Shown here piece after piece: positions 45,829 through 56,698 of a stretch of 64,000 bases of DNA. Below the pieces are notes generated by a model. It worked only from the letters and a program-made list of their open reading frames with translations. It did no database searches and was not told the origin of the DNA. Origin of the DNA: Fallopia convolvulus (lineage: Eukaryota > Streptophyta > Magnoliopsida > Caryophyllales > Polygonaceae); NCBI GenBank assembly GCA_964016875.1, contig OZ024721.1, forward strand, positions 2,485,001 to 2,549,000, written 5' to 3'. A program made the translations under genes and the position numbers. Numbering within the stretch: position 1 is the stretch's first letter; every line of letters starts with the position of its first letter.

Positions 45829-46911
45829 AAACCACCTCTACCTTTCCCACAAAGGAAGATTCAGGTGGTGCAAGAGCAACTATTTGGGAAATTCATGAGT
45901 ATGATAAAGAAGCTCTACATTGATATTCCTTTCATTGATTTCCTAACTCAAATGCCTAGATATGCAAAATTCTTGAAGGAGATTCTATGCAAAAAGAGGA
46001 GGATTGAAGACTATGAGACAGCCGCCTTGGTGATGGATCAAGTTGAGAAGATGCCAAGAAAGCTAAAAGATCCAGGCGAGTTCTTTATCCCTTCTGGTTT
46101 TGGTTCTCTTCAATTTGATTGCCTTTGTGATCTTGGTTCTAGTGTCAATATCATGCCCTTGTCAATTTGCAAAAATCTGAATTTGGGTGATCCTATTCCA
46201 ACCAAGATGCGTCTTATCATGGCTGATAATTCAGTCACTCATCCAGTGGGCATTATTGAGAACTTTCCAGTGAAGGTGGGCAAGTTCTCTATACCAGGAG
46301 ATTTTGTGATCCTTGACATGGAGGTGATGAATGACAGGACTCCTATCATCTTTGGGAGACCCTTTTTAGCCACTGTTGGAGCTAACATTGATGTCAGGAA
46401 TGAAAAGATCTCACTCACTATAGGGGAAGAGAAGATAGAGTATGAATATTTCAAAGATAACTTCCTTAAAGTGGACAAGAATCCTCCACAAGAGACTGTC
46501 AAAGTAGCTTGCTGTAATATTGAAGTGAAGCTGGCTAATGAGGAGATTCAATCTGATATTGCTCAACCTTATCAAGAAACCTTAGAAGTTAAAAGCCTCA
46601 TGAATGGTGGTATTGCTGAAGATATAAAGGGTAGGTTTCACAAGAAAAAGAAGAAGGCCCGAGCAAAAGTTGAGATTAAAAGAGGAGACAAGGTGAAGTT
46701 ATTTCATGAAAGATCCAATATGTTTCTTGGGAGCAAGGGAACAAGATGGTCAGGGCCATACATAGTAACTCGAGTTTTAAAAGAAGGAGAAACTGAGCTT
46801 TGGCATAAAAACTCGGGGAAGTTCAAAGTGCAAAAACATAGGTTGAAGCTTGTAGATGAGCCTGATCCAGTCAGGGTGGGTACCAAAGACCCTCCTGACC
46901 CGAGCACTTGA
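45829..46911 (+). CDS. Protease-integrase-tail fusion, unit 3
   Basis: Protein identical to unit 1 over the read length; one silent base change in the VGKFSIP segment (GTGGGCAAG for GTGGGGAAG). It keeps the protease DLGSS site and the integrase GPY tail. Confidence 0.88.
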   Translation, partial: KPPLPFPQRKIQVVQEQLFGKFMSMIKKLYIDIPFIDFLTQMPRYAKFLKEILCKKRRIEDYETAALVMDQVEKMPRKLKDPGEFFIPSGFGSLQFDCLCDLGSSVNIMPLSICKNLNLGDPIPTKMRLIMADNSVTHPVGIIENFPVKVGKFSIPGDFVILDMEVMNDRTPIIFGRPFLATVGANIDVRNEKISLTIGEEKIEYEYFKDNFLKVDKNPPQETVKVACCNIEVKLANEEIQSDIAQPYQETLEVKSLMNGGIAEDIKGRFHKKKKKARAKVEIKRGDKVKLFHERSNMFLGSKGTRWSGPYIVTRVLKEGETELWHKNSGKFKVQKHRLKLVDEPDPVRVGTKDPPDPST

Positions 46912-48352
46912 AAGAAGATGGGAGGTCAAGCTAACGACCTTAAACAAGCGCTGCTTGGGAGGCAACCCAAGGTTAGTGTTTTCTTATCTCTCTCTTTTTT
47001 AATACATTGGGGACAATGTATAGTTTAAGCATGGGGGAGGGGAACACTTAATGTTAGTTAGAAGCATATAGTTGCATGTTAGATTGCATTTGCATTGAAA
47101 AAGAAAAAAACTTAGAAAAATGTAAAAAATAATGGAAAAAATTGCATTTTAGGAGTTATTAATTTTTCCTAAAGCAACCAATCCCTTGTTTTTCATAATT
47201 CTTGAATGAAATCCTATCCCCTAGACTTTCTTGAAGTGTTTGAAGTTTTGGTAATGTCTAGCAATGTTTATGAACTTGTTTGATAATTGAATGAGCATGT
47301 ATATTCTTTGAGATTTTAGTTGACATTGAAGTTCTAAACAAAAAGCCATGTGATATTTTTGACCTTTCAAGGACTATCTTCTATTAAGAGTCCTCTCTTT
47401 TCTTGTGTGATTCTCACTTTCGATTGCTTCCTCTAGAACTTGCATTAGACTCTCTTTCAAGACCGCTCTTATGACTCTTGCATGCGACTTTGAAGTGAAT
47501 GAGGCACTATTTTCTTAGCTTTTATACTCCCTATCCACCTTGCATATTATCCTCTTTTTGAAGCCCCTTTTTCGAGCCTAAATTAGCCTTATTCTTTTGA
47601 AGCTCCACAAAATTGATTCCGAGCATTTATAAGTCTGACCCATCCGGGAACTAGGATAATTACTTGATTGACTCTGTGGTTGCAAGCTAAGATTGGGGGA
47701 GACTTATATGAATTTGGTGATTGGGTTGTGTAATGTGCTAGTACTTTTTATCTTGGAAAATCAAAAGAAAAAGAAAAAAAACAAAAAAAATGCAATGAAA
47801 AAAAAGAGAAGAAAAAAAAACAATATGAGAAATAAGGGAATAAAGGGTGTTGGTGATTGAGGATAGGTTGCTTGGAAAGAAAATCTTTAGACATGGTGTT
47901 CAATCGAGTTTAGTTAAATCTAGATTCCCGGATTTAGCACCACGTGGCCTAAATATTTCCCCACCTACTTCTTATCACCTTGGCCCCATTACAACCCAAT
48001 AAAAGACCTCTTGATCATTGTTGAATGCAAGGTCCCTTGCGGTGGAGATTTAGAACGACATGCAAGCTTATGGTAGCTAAGCTTTCAAAAGATGAGACTT
48101 GAGTGAAACACGTCCTATTCAAACACTTGAGAGAGAGCAAAAACACAATTGTCCTATGTGAGGTTTAGAATGAATATGTTGGCTTTATCTCTTTGATGTT
48201 ACAAATACATGCTATGATTTTGGTTGTCATTCTTTGCTTCTATAATTCTCGTCTAGACTATTGTCAAAATGGATGCATGACTTGCTTGTCTTGTGGGGTG
48301 TCATATTTGATTTCTTACTTGAGGACAAGTAAGGTTTAAGCTTGGGGGATTT

Positions 48353-49793
48353 TGATAGCATGCATTTAGACATAGTTTAGGACATGTTTACTTTCATGTT
48401 TTGAGTCTTTTTAGCTTAGTTTTGAGTTAGTTTTATGTTTGTTTCGTTTATTTTCTTCGTTCGGTATCTACTTTTGTGTTGTGTAGATTTCAGGCTATTC
48501 TGGATGGAGATTCAAGCATTTCAAGGATCAAAGCTAAGAGAAGTGTTTCATGGAGCCTAAGTGATGAAGGACGGAGCTTACAAGTGGTTGCTCGGGTGCC
48601 AAGACGGAGCAAGAGCGGAAAAATGAAGAAAAGTCAGCCCAGCCGAGTACGTGACCAAGTACGTGACTGAGTACGTGGCCGGGTTCTCAACTACCCGACC
48701 GAGTACGTGACCGGGTACTTCAAATAATGTCGCTGAGACTGCAGTAACTTACCTGACCGGGTACGTGGCCGGGTAGTAGGCCGGGTAGTTGCCCGTGTCG
48801 GGATTTGGGCCGAGTTTGCACTTTGTTTTGTCTCTCAAAACATTATAACCCTAGTTTTATGAATTTTATGACGGATTTATTGTTTCTAGCCTCTCTTTTA
48901 GAGAACCCTAGTTGGAGATTTTTTGGAGACTTTTCTAGATCTGTTGGGATTGAAGAATGAATCGATTTGCAAACAATTTGGTATGTTTATTGAATTTGAT
49001 TTGTTTTCTTTCCTTCTCATGTCTAGCTAATTCTCTTATTCTGAGGTTGGGTGAACCCGATGATGAAGTAAGTAGATCTAAATTGTGATGTTTGGTTGAA
49101 TGGAAACTTGATTGAAGTTTGATTTAATCATGGGTTGTTTTATGCCCTATTTGCTTTGCATATAGGATTCTTGTTATAATTTGAGACCGACCGAAGATAA
49201 TTGTAACAGGATATTGATTTAACAGGTACCAAAAGTTGGTTTTGAATGAGATCCCTAGGTATTAAACTAGAGAGTTATTTATGCGACAGCAACTTAATTT
49301 CTCTTGTGTGAACTTCAACTATCGTAGTAGTTCTAGGGTTGGATAATTCTAGCGGAACGCGACAGCGAATGCTGGGTTGTTTGTCCCTAGTCTCTAAAGA
49401 GCTTAAAGGGTCTAAAACTAATTAATCTTACGCGACATCGATTATTAGTTGAGTCTAGGCACATTCACATATTTTCTGAAAAGAGATTTGTGTTGGTTTT
49501 AGATAGTGAGTTCCTTCAAACGACATTCAAGTTGAAATCCAAATAGGCATCACTTAAAATCTACTGAAACACCATTGTGGGAATCCTAACCTTGGAAGCT
49601 TTTCTCCACTGATATTTTCTAGTTATTTTCAATTACTTGTTAACATTTCAATTCAATCATAAACTTTTTCTCTTATTTATTTGGCTTGATCTACTAGTTC
49701 GAATATCAATTAGTACTATAAAGTTCCCTGTGTTCGACACCATGATTACTACAACCGAACCGTATACTTGCGGTGTAGGAAAATAGCCTATCA
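48353..49793 (+). repeat. LTR4 (outer right LTR)
   Basis: Identical to LTR2 over the first 490 bases. From about 48842 to the end it has roughly twenty private changes (for example GAGAACCC, GAAGAATGA, CCGAAGATAATTGTAACAGG and CACCATGATT). It ends AAATAGCCTATCA followed by the target duplication ATACG. Confidence 0.95.
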
Positions 49794-51917
49794 ATACGCT
49801 TATTTTTGCAAATGCGTCTCATGCTAATATTAACTATAGTAAAACTTTTTTAGATAATTGCTCAAGAATTTCGGGTCTTTCGATTAATTACAATAAGAGT
49901 AGTTTTCAGGTTTCTGAAAAAATTTCGCGTGCTTCAGCATTATCTCTTGCTAGTGTATTAAATATTCAAATAACTACGTCTATGGAGAAGTATCTTAGCA
50001 TTCTTATTCACAAAGGTAGGGTACAAAATTCAATATTACTAGAATCTATTACTAAAATTAAAAAACAATTATCTAAATGGAAAGCTAATTCTATTTCGCA
50101 GGTTGGGAGGGCAGTTCTTATTTAATCTAATCTCTTAGGTCGGATAAATTATTTAATGCAAAATTTCCTTCTTCCTAAGGGGATTATTAGTGAAATTGAT
50201 AAAGTAAACAAATCTTTTTTTTTGGAATAAATGTACACCTAATCACCACCCCCTTATTAGTTGGGAAAAAGTCTCATCTCCTAAAGAGTTAGGAGGAATG
50301 GGTCTTCGTTCTGCTGAGAATAGTAATTCTTCTCTTCAAATGAAGCTCATTTGGAAAACTATGACCTCTCCGTAGAACTATTGGGTTCGTATTATTTCTA
50401 AAAAGTATCTGGGCTCCCTTTCGCTTTTCCAGTTCAAAAAGAAAAAAGTTTCTTGGCAATTTGGAAGATTAATGAATATTAGAGTCAAGTTCTCCATAGG
50501 GATTTTATGGACTATTGGAAATGATTGTTCTATTAATTTTTGGACCGACCCATGGATTCCAAATATATATTTATTTTCTTATTTTGATAATATTAATATC
50601 AAGTTAAAACTATCTTTGTTCATCACTTCTTATCATAATTAGGATTTTGAAAAATTGAAGTGAATCCTTCATGAATTTTTAATCGATCTGATTGCAGCTA
50701 TTAGAATCATAATTTCTTCTTCTACGGATCGCCTTGTTTGGCTTCCAACAACTGATGGTGAATTCTCAGTCTCTTCTTCTTCTTGTATGCTTAATTTATT
50801 TCATCCTGATTTTGCTTATGATTTTTCTTGGATTTGGAAATCCTCTCTTCCACCTAAAATTAAAATTTTCTTTTGAAAAGTTTGTGCGAATTGTCTTCCA
50901 ACTACATATCATTTGAATCGGTATTTCAATTGTGTTTCAAGTAATTGTTTCTTGTGTGGATCTGAAGACGATCGAAAACTTAAATCACCTCTTCTTTAAT
51001 TGCCCATTTAATAAAAAGATGATCTCCAAATTAGAAGCTAAATTGAATGTGGCTTTTCAAATTTGTTCTTCGGATGTCTTTAATGATAACTTGATCTCAA
51101 CTTTAAATTCTAACAAAAATAATAATGTTCTATGTTTTTTGTGGTGGTTTATTTGTGGACATAGATATCTTATAATTTTTAATCCTAATAAGGTTTTGAC
51201 TACTTTACTTCCTTGTGATTTAGCATTTTCACAGCATCTTCAGTGGGTTTCTGCCCAAACTCCCCTAGTTCGAAAAACTTTTCGCGTTCTAGACAGAAAA
51301 ATCATAGTGCATGGATTAAACCTCTTGTTGATTGTGTGAAATTAAATTTTGATGCTTCCAAACGTATAAATAATTCAACTTATACATGTTTCCTAATTCG
51401 TGACGATAAAAGTAAAATTGTATGTTTTGATCGAAAACAAGCACACTTAGTATCAATTCTCCAAGCTGAAGCCCTTGCCTTATTAGAGGGGGTTAAAAGT
51501 GTGGTTCAATAAAATCGATCTCATCTTATTATTGAGGGATATAATTTAATTCTTTAAAAAAATATTTGGAAATGCCTTGGGAAATTCAAGCTATTGTTAA
51601 TGATATCCGTCATTTTGTTGCTTTTATTCTTTGTGTGGTGTTTTTTCATTGTTTCAGGAAATACAATACGGCGGCGGATTTCCTCGCTAGAAGGCGTTTT
51701 AGTTTTTCTCATCTTAGTTTTGCTACTTCTATTTTTTTTCCAGGATCTTTGTTTGATCCTTTAGATGTTTCTCATTTCAATGTTTGGGTTCGTGATCATC
51801 CTCTATTATTTGACTTTTTAAAGATCATCTGTCGTGATAATTGAGGTTGGACTTGTAATTTACAAACATCCTAATATTGACCTTGTAATGAGCTAGTAGC
51901 TCATTTCTTAAAAAAAA
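49794..51917 (+). pseudogene. LINE RT C-terminal half, zf-RVT and RNase H domains, 3' end
   Basis: Continues the RT at LIFANASHANINYSKTFLDNCSRISGLSINYNKS, then SISQVGRAVLI and HHPLISWEKVSSPKELGGMGLRSAENSNSSLQMKLIWK, then WTIGNDCSINFWTDPWIP. The zf-RVT region follows with WIWKSSLPPKIKIFFWK, LPTTYHLNR and CFLCGSEDD. RNase H follows with VKLNFDAS, FLIRDD, LQAEALALLEGV, IIEGYN, PWEIQAIVNDIRHF and NTAADFLARR. Stops and frameshifts split it. The 3' untranslated tail contains TTGTAATGAGCTAGTAGCTC and ends in a short A-run. Confidence 0.88.
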
Positions 51918-52009
51918 ATTGTTTAAACACCACTTCACATGTACTACAGTGTTATTTTAATGCGACTAAATTCGCATGGAGGGCATTAAACATCCTTAAA
52001 TATATGGTC

Positions 52010-52215
52010 ACGACCAAAAAACCTTCGGGCATTTGGTTGAACGGTTAAGACTTTGGGGTAGTATTCCGAGGTCATCGTTTCGAACCCTACGGACAGCGGT
52101 TTTCCCATTTCTCATTAGAATTGGTTAGTAACCAATTCTCGTCCCTCGTGGATACTCTAGGTGAGTCCAAATAGCACTTGTGACAACCCTAATTAACAAT
52201 ATCTTGTTTTTATTT
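52010..52215 (+). mobile_element. tRNA-derived SINE-like element
   Basis: GGTTGAACGGTTAAG (52034-52048) resembles an A box, and GTTTCGAACCC (52077-52087) a B box, with tRNA-like spacing. They are followed by a body (GGTTAGTAACCAATTCTCGTCCCTCGTGG) and a T-rich end near 52205-52225. It does not fold into a complete tRNA. Ends and SINE family are not determined. Confidence 0.5.
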
Positions 52216-52536
52216 TATTTTATGTCCGAGTTGCGTGCCTTCGCTAAATAAAATGAAGATCATAGTAATTCTTTTAATAATAGTTCTTCATAGTGGTAAA
52301 ACGTGTATCCCACGTTTCGAACAAAAAAACGTGTATCCCACTCTTCTGGTCTAGAAGAATGGTGGAGTAGATAACTCAAAACTATATATCCAAGGGACAG
52401 CCAAATAATGTAGTAGTAGGAAATTTGATCGAAATGAAAGCAAGTATTATGTTGCCTTACAACATAAACTCCTAACTAGTTCAACCATCTTACATAAAAT
52501 AACCAAGCCGACTCAAACACAAACACACACACACAC
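52216..52536. other. Upstream region of the P450 gene
   Basis: AT-rich, with a possible TATA box CTATATATCC near 52382-52391, and a CA repeat directly before the start codon at 52537. No other feature seen. Confidence 0.4.
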
Positions 52537-53192
52537 ATGGATCCAAGTATTCTCGTAGCACTATGTTACCTTGCAATCTTCCTCTTTACCCTAATCTTGA
52601 TCTTGACGGTACCATTTTCTCCCCTTAGTAACAAGGACGGACTCCCACGGAATTGGCCGATCCTTGGCATGCTCCCCGCCCTGCTGATCAACATGAACAA
52701 CTTGTTGGATTGGGCCACCTTAGTTGCAAACCGAACCGGGCACTCCACCTTCACGGTCAAGGGTCCATGGCTCTCGAACATAGAGCTATTGATCACTTAG
52801 ACCCAGCCGACGTGCAATACACTTCAAGCACTCGGTTTGCCAACTTTCCTCGAGGACCCAAGTCCCGAGAGAGGTTCGACGTGTTTGGGGATGGATACTT
52901 CAACACGGAAGGCGACGAGTGGATGGCACATAAGAAGATTTATAGCATCTTTTTCAGCCAGAAGCAATTCCTCGAGTTCTCGACTAGTTTCATGTTCGAC
53001 AAGGCGGAGAAGGGGATTGTGGCTGTTCTAGATCATGTCGCCGATGGTGGCCGCCTAGGAGGCGGTGACGGAGGAGTGGTGGATTTGAAGGACTTGTTCT
53101 CAAGGTATACTTATGATATAACTCACAGGCTGATGGTTGGTTGTGATCCTCAAAGCCTTTCCCTGCAATGGTCCCATGTACCATTCACACAG
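52537..53192 (+). pseudogene. CYP96-like cytochrome P450, exon 1 (frameshifted)
   Basis: Starts with ATG at 52537 and an N-terminal membrane anchor (MDPSILVALCYLAIFLFTLILILTV) that would hold the enzyme on the endoplasmic reticulum. It then reads NWPILGMLPALL, VKGPWLSN and, after a frame change near 52797, DPADVQYTSSTRFANFPRGP, FGDGYFNTEGDEWMAHKKIYS and DLKDLFSRYTYDITHRLMVGCDP. This order is that of the CYP86 clan, closest to CYP96, whose studied members hydroxylate long-chain alkanes or fatty acids in cuticle wax formation. The frame change is explained by one missing base between LIT and DPADV. Exon 1 ends at CAG before GTATTC (53193). Either the gene is a young pseudogene or the base was lost in sequencing. 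Confidence 0.85.
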
Positions 53193-53459
53193 GTATTCAC
53201 TCATAGGTTTTCGTTAATTTAATTAGTCATCCCCAAAGTACAGAACTGATGCATGTATATATAGTTATTGGATGTTCATAGCTTTGATCAACTAATTATT
53301 TTGGGTTAAACATTGTACACTTAATTATATGAACTTTCTCGGATCTCACGCTTAAAAGAACGAAATTGAAATTTAGTTAGGTAAAATTACCTATCTCCAA
53401 AACATGATTCAACAAAAATGTCAACTTTTATAGATTTGTATTAGTGCATAAAATTTTCG

Positions 53460-53870
53460 CCTTCAATACATTAATTGATTACCCCCTTTTAATTTTTCGC
53501 TCCAACTGCTTCCTTGACCTAAAACCTGTAAAACAATGGACAAAGGGGGTGGGGACCCCCTAATCCACCTCAGATGCCTAAGTCAGAAGAACAAATGCCG
53601 ATTGAACGTCAAGGTAAAGGGCAAGACTTGCTAGCGGACTCAGAGAATATGAGGTGCTCATCATAAATGGCGATGACATGTATTTATAATAGAGGAGAGA
53701 GAGCAGGGGGGCGAAAATCTCATCCCATAGGGTCGGCCGAAGTGCCTTGTCACCCAAGCAAGCGGTAACTAAGACGTAGGTACTGTAGTTCCTACACGAA
53801 GTGGTCATGCGGATTTATTCTTGCATGAGCGAGTATCATGGGATACTTTGCTCCTCTACATACACACATA
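53460..53870 (-). repeat. LTR/leader fragment of an Ogre/Tat-like element
   Basis: On the minus strand there is a TATA-type ATTATAAATACATG (near 53683-53696), then CTGACTTAGGCATCTGAGG and GTGGATTAGGGGGTCCCC, a leader style seen downstream of LTR promoters in many plant Tat-lineage and large non-autonomous elements. Ends not found. Confidence 0.4.
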
Positions 53871-54252
53871 TGTAAAAGTCCGTTAGTGCGATGAACTAAC
53901 GTTGCACTCAATTTTTGTATGCAAGACTAAAACTAATGCAAAAACTGACTTTTATTAAAAAAATAAACATGAATGACATTGACGTTAACCCGTCTTCGGA
54001 TTCACTGAAATATCTTGAACTTGGACTCGTATTGGCTCTCACGACTTGTAACCGATAGGTTCGAGGAAATTAAGCCTACAATCAAGGGAGAAGTCAGAGT
54101 GTAGCAATGAAAGGTTCGAATTCCAGGGAGAACTTGAGAGAGGAAGAGAGTTTTGAGGGAATTTTGTGACGCTTAAATGGAGAGTGTGGAACAATTACGA
54201 CAACACTTCGTTATTAATATTCAAGTGTGGCTAAAACAAGGGGGTGAGGCTC

Positions 54253-54264
54253 CTTTATATAGGG
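54253..54264 (-). promoter_or_regulatory. TATA box, minus strand
   Basis: CCTATATAAAGG on the minus strand within the LTR-like block, followed by GC-rich upstream sequence on its right. Confidence 0.5.
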
Positions 54265-54427
54265 GAGGCGCCCATGAAACCCTAAGGAGGCGTGGGGGAC
54301 TAGGGTTGTGCATCCAAGCGACACAACGTTGGCCCAAGTCCATAATTACTATAATAAATCTAGCAATACCTTATTTAGAATGTTTATAGAAGGGAAAAGT
54401 AATAAAAATGCAATAAAAGATAGTGGT

Positions 54428-54760
54428 CACGGTGGCCTAGTCGCGAGTGTCGCGACAAGGCCGTTATAAGGGTTGGCGTGGCGCGACAAGGCGTCTGCGC
54501 GCAGTGAGCGCGTGCAAGGCGTGTCACGTCAAAGCCTTGGCGTGGCGCACAAGGGCCTCATGTCGCGACGCCGGGGTGGCCCAGCGTGGACAAGGCAGGG
54601 GCGTCCGACGTGAGGTCCTCAATGTCGAGTGACGACGGTGGCGCGGTGCCGATGGTGACAAGGCACACGAAGGCTGGTTCGGTTGTGGGCGCGCCGTGGC
54701 TAGCAAGCGTGCGCGCAACGATAGACGGCGCAGCATGAGCGATGGCACGGCTCATGGCTC
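54428..54760. repeat. GC-rich block with GTCGCGACAAGGC-type repeats
   Basis: Imperfect repeats such as GTGTCGCGACAAGGCC, GTGGCGCGACAAGGCG, GTGGCGCACAAGGGCC and ATGTCGCGACGCC. It is strongly GC-rich in an AT-rich neighbourhood. Open frames here on both strands are a result of the composition. Confidence 0.65.
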
Positions 54761-54967
54761 ATGTGATGGGTTCGTCGGATTGCACGGACATAGACTCCTC
54801 TTCCTGGATAGCCGTCATGCTCGGGGTCACATCATATATGATCTTAAGGACTGGACTATTGAATGACAAGTAAAAATCTAAGGGCCTCATCAAAACCACG
54901 TGGGAAAAGAGTGTCTTATTTACATGCACTTCCTAATCCCGAGATCCCTATGCTGGGGATTACGGGT

Positions 54968-55190
54968 AATCGCGGTCGCACCCACGTGGGCTGCGATCGT
55001 GGTTCTTCTCTTGAGAGGACACGATCTCAGCTACAGGTCAGCGGTCGTGGGTCTCCCTTCTACAATCGCGGTTTACATATCCGTTGTCGCGGCTCGGCGA
55101 TCCGCAGTCGCGGTTTTGCTCCAAAGAAGGGGTCTTGCTCTCTGGACCAGTTCCGCGGTCACGGCTCTCAGGCCTGCTGTCGCGATTACG
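54968..55190. repeat. CGCGGTCGC-type motif cluster in gag tail
   Basis: Includes AATCGCGGTCGCACCC, CAGCGGTCGTGG, CAATCGCGG, TTGTCGCGGCTCGGCG, GCAGTCGCGG, TTCCGCGGTCACGG and CTGTCGCGATTACG. On the minus strand these encode Arg-Asp-rich repeats. Confidence 0.75.
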
Positions 55191-56009
55191 CTTTTGGTGA
55201 TCATTTTGATCGTCTTCAATCCTCTGCATAAACTCTATCTTAAGGCGATTTCCCTTAGAGCACATACGCACTTCCAGCCGATTTCCCTTAGAGCACATAC
55301 GCTCTTCCCTTAACTTGCTCTCAAATGGGATTGCCCTCTTAAAGGCAGTAATTGCGGTCTTCTCATCACATCCATCAATCTCAGCATAGAATTCCATAAA
55401 GCGGTGGGCAAAGTGGTGCAAGCTTTCTCTTTTCTCCTTTTTAAGGCCGAAGAGTGTATCTAGAGACACCACATCCCGACTATTAGCTATGTAGTGCCTC
55501 ACAAATTTAGTGGCAAGTTAACCCCATGATCGGATTGATCCTTGTTTCAAACTTTGGAACCACTTTAACGATCCCTTATTGAGGCTACTCGGAAACATCT
55601 TGTACATTATAGCGTCCTCGGATACGCACAATGCCATCTTGTGAGAGAAAGCGACTATGTGATTTACAAGGTCCGAATGTCTATCATAGAGAGCGGATGA
55701 TGATGGAGAGAAATTTTCCGAGGGCTTGGCGCGCTAAATAATCCTTTGGAATGTTGTCGATGTTACCATAGTCAACTTATGCTCCTCTTGCTCTTGAGCC
55801 GATTGCAAGGTCCCACCTTGCGCTCTTAAAAGATCAAGCAACCTCCTTTCAGTGCGCCATAGAGCCCGATCTACTCCTTCACGCCTTTCCTTTCTTTCAC
55901 CCCGATGTTGTCTCTTCTTCTTACTACCCCGATCATGAGTTGACTCGGGCTTCTCAAAAGGATCATAGCAGTCGCCATCACGTTCACACGATTTTTCGCG
56001 CTGATCGCC

Positions 56010-56110
56010 TTGTCCACGGTCGCCAACGGACCGTCCGCGGTCGTTGTATGGCTTTCCACGATCGCGGTTGTGGCTTTTGCGCTAGTGACGATCTCCGCGG
56101 TCATCAGAAA
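56010..56110. repeat. CGCGGTCG-type motif cluster in gag, middle
   Basis: Includes CCACGGTCGCCAACGG, GTCCGCGGTCGTTG, CCACGATCGCGGTTG and CTCCGCGGTCATC. Confidence 0.72.
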
Positions 56111-56698
56111 TATTCGAGTTTCCCGATGTCGAGTCGTTGGACTGAGGGTGGTCTGCATCTCGTGACCTCTTATGCGGGGGTGACTTGTGATCCTTGTCTC
56201 TTCGCCGACTTCTAGGTGCTCTGCAATCGCTTTCATAATCAACTTGCATCTCCTCTGATTCGTCAGAGCTTATTGACTCTGACTACGGTGGTTATCGGAG
56301 AATTCAATAACACTAGCGAACCATCGACTAGTTCTTTCGATCGCTGATTCACTGATGGGGCGCTTGCCCTGAACTTTATCCAAGGTATGTTTTAACCTAG
56401 CGATCTCTTCCATGACCTGGTCCAATTGGGATTCAGCTTGAGCACACCTAGTTTGGATTTTCTTATTCTCTCTTAAAGTAGAGGCCAAATCATGGGTGAT
56501 CTCATCTTCTTCTTCATTCTCAGCGGTGGTTGATGCACCATTCCCGCCGGTTGGCCCTGCTGTCAAAGATATACAATTGTCACCACGTGTGAGAGTAGAC
56601 CCGGCTTGACTTGACTGGCCACGCTCATAACTTGGGCTAACGAAGCTATGGTTTTGATCATGATTCGGTACTACTATGGGCTCAGATATGCGCAAACA

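Larger units (their letters stand above)
31420..49793 (+). mobile_element. Triple tandem array of a non-autonomous Athila/Tat-like LTR retrotransposon
   Basis: Arrangement LTR1-body1-LTR2-body2-LTR3-body3-LTR4 with a repeat period of 5649/5648 bp. The whole 18,374-bp block is flanked by one target duplication, ATACG (31415-31419 and 49794-49798), and lies in the RT gene of a LINE. LTRs are 1428, 1441, 1441 and 1441 bp; bodies are 4208, 4208 and 4207 bp. Each body has a tRNA-Asp primer site 6 bases after the LTR, a gag frame, a protease-integrase-tail frame, a 1.4-kb non-coding part and a polypurine tract. RT, RNase H and the integrase core are absent, so movement would need a partner element. 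The inner LTRs are chimeric (see LTR entries), which points to unequal recombination after a single insertion. Copies differ by only a handful of bases per kilobase. Confidence 0.95.
24600..51917 (+). mobile_element. L1-type LINE with RNase H domain, 5'-truncated, split in three by nested insertions
   Basis: Three plus-strand blocks, 24600-25204, 29754-31419 and 49794-51917, carry endonuclease, RT and zf-RVT/RNase H sequence in the correct order. Removing the solo LTR (25205-29753) and the tandem array (31420-49793), each with one copy of its duplication, rejoins the frames exactly. The start is inside the endonuclease domain, so ORF1 and the N-terminal endonuclease are absent, as in ordinary 5'-truncated LINEs. 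The 3' end has a short untranslated region and a brief A-run at 51909-51917. Stops and frameshifts show it is inactive. Target-site duplications were not found. Confidence 0.88.
53871..54880 (-). repeat. Probable LTR next to the antisense gag
   Basis: Non-coding block left of a minus-strand gag, so it would be the 3' LTR side. It has a minus-strand TATA box CCTATATAAAGG (54253-54264) and a very GC-rich section to its right. No second copy is present in the window, so the LTR ends are unproven. Confidence 0.4.

Noticed and set aside
31420..49793. Three independent insertions of the same element
   Set aside because: Independent insertions would each have two LTRs and their own duplication. Here adjacent bodies share one LTR and only the outer flanks carry ATACG.
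52021..52100. Possible functional tRNA gene
   Set aside because: A- and B-box-like sequences are present, but no cloverleaf with acceptor and anticodon stems can be formed; a SINE-like origin fits better.
54177..54755. Several overlapping open frames on both strands
   Set aside because: Produced by a GC-rich repetitive block with few stop codons; no domain in any frame.
54863..55313. Plus-strand open frames rich in Arg/Gly/Ser
   Set aside because: Antisense shadow of the minus-strand gag tail with its CGCGGTCGC repeats.
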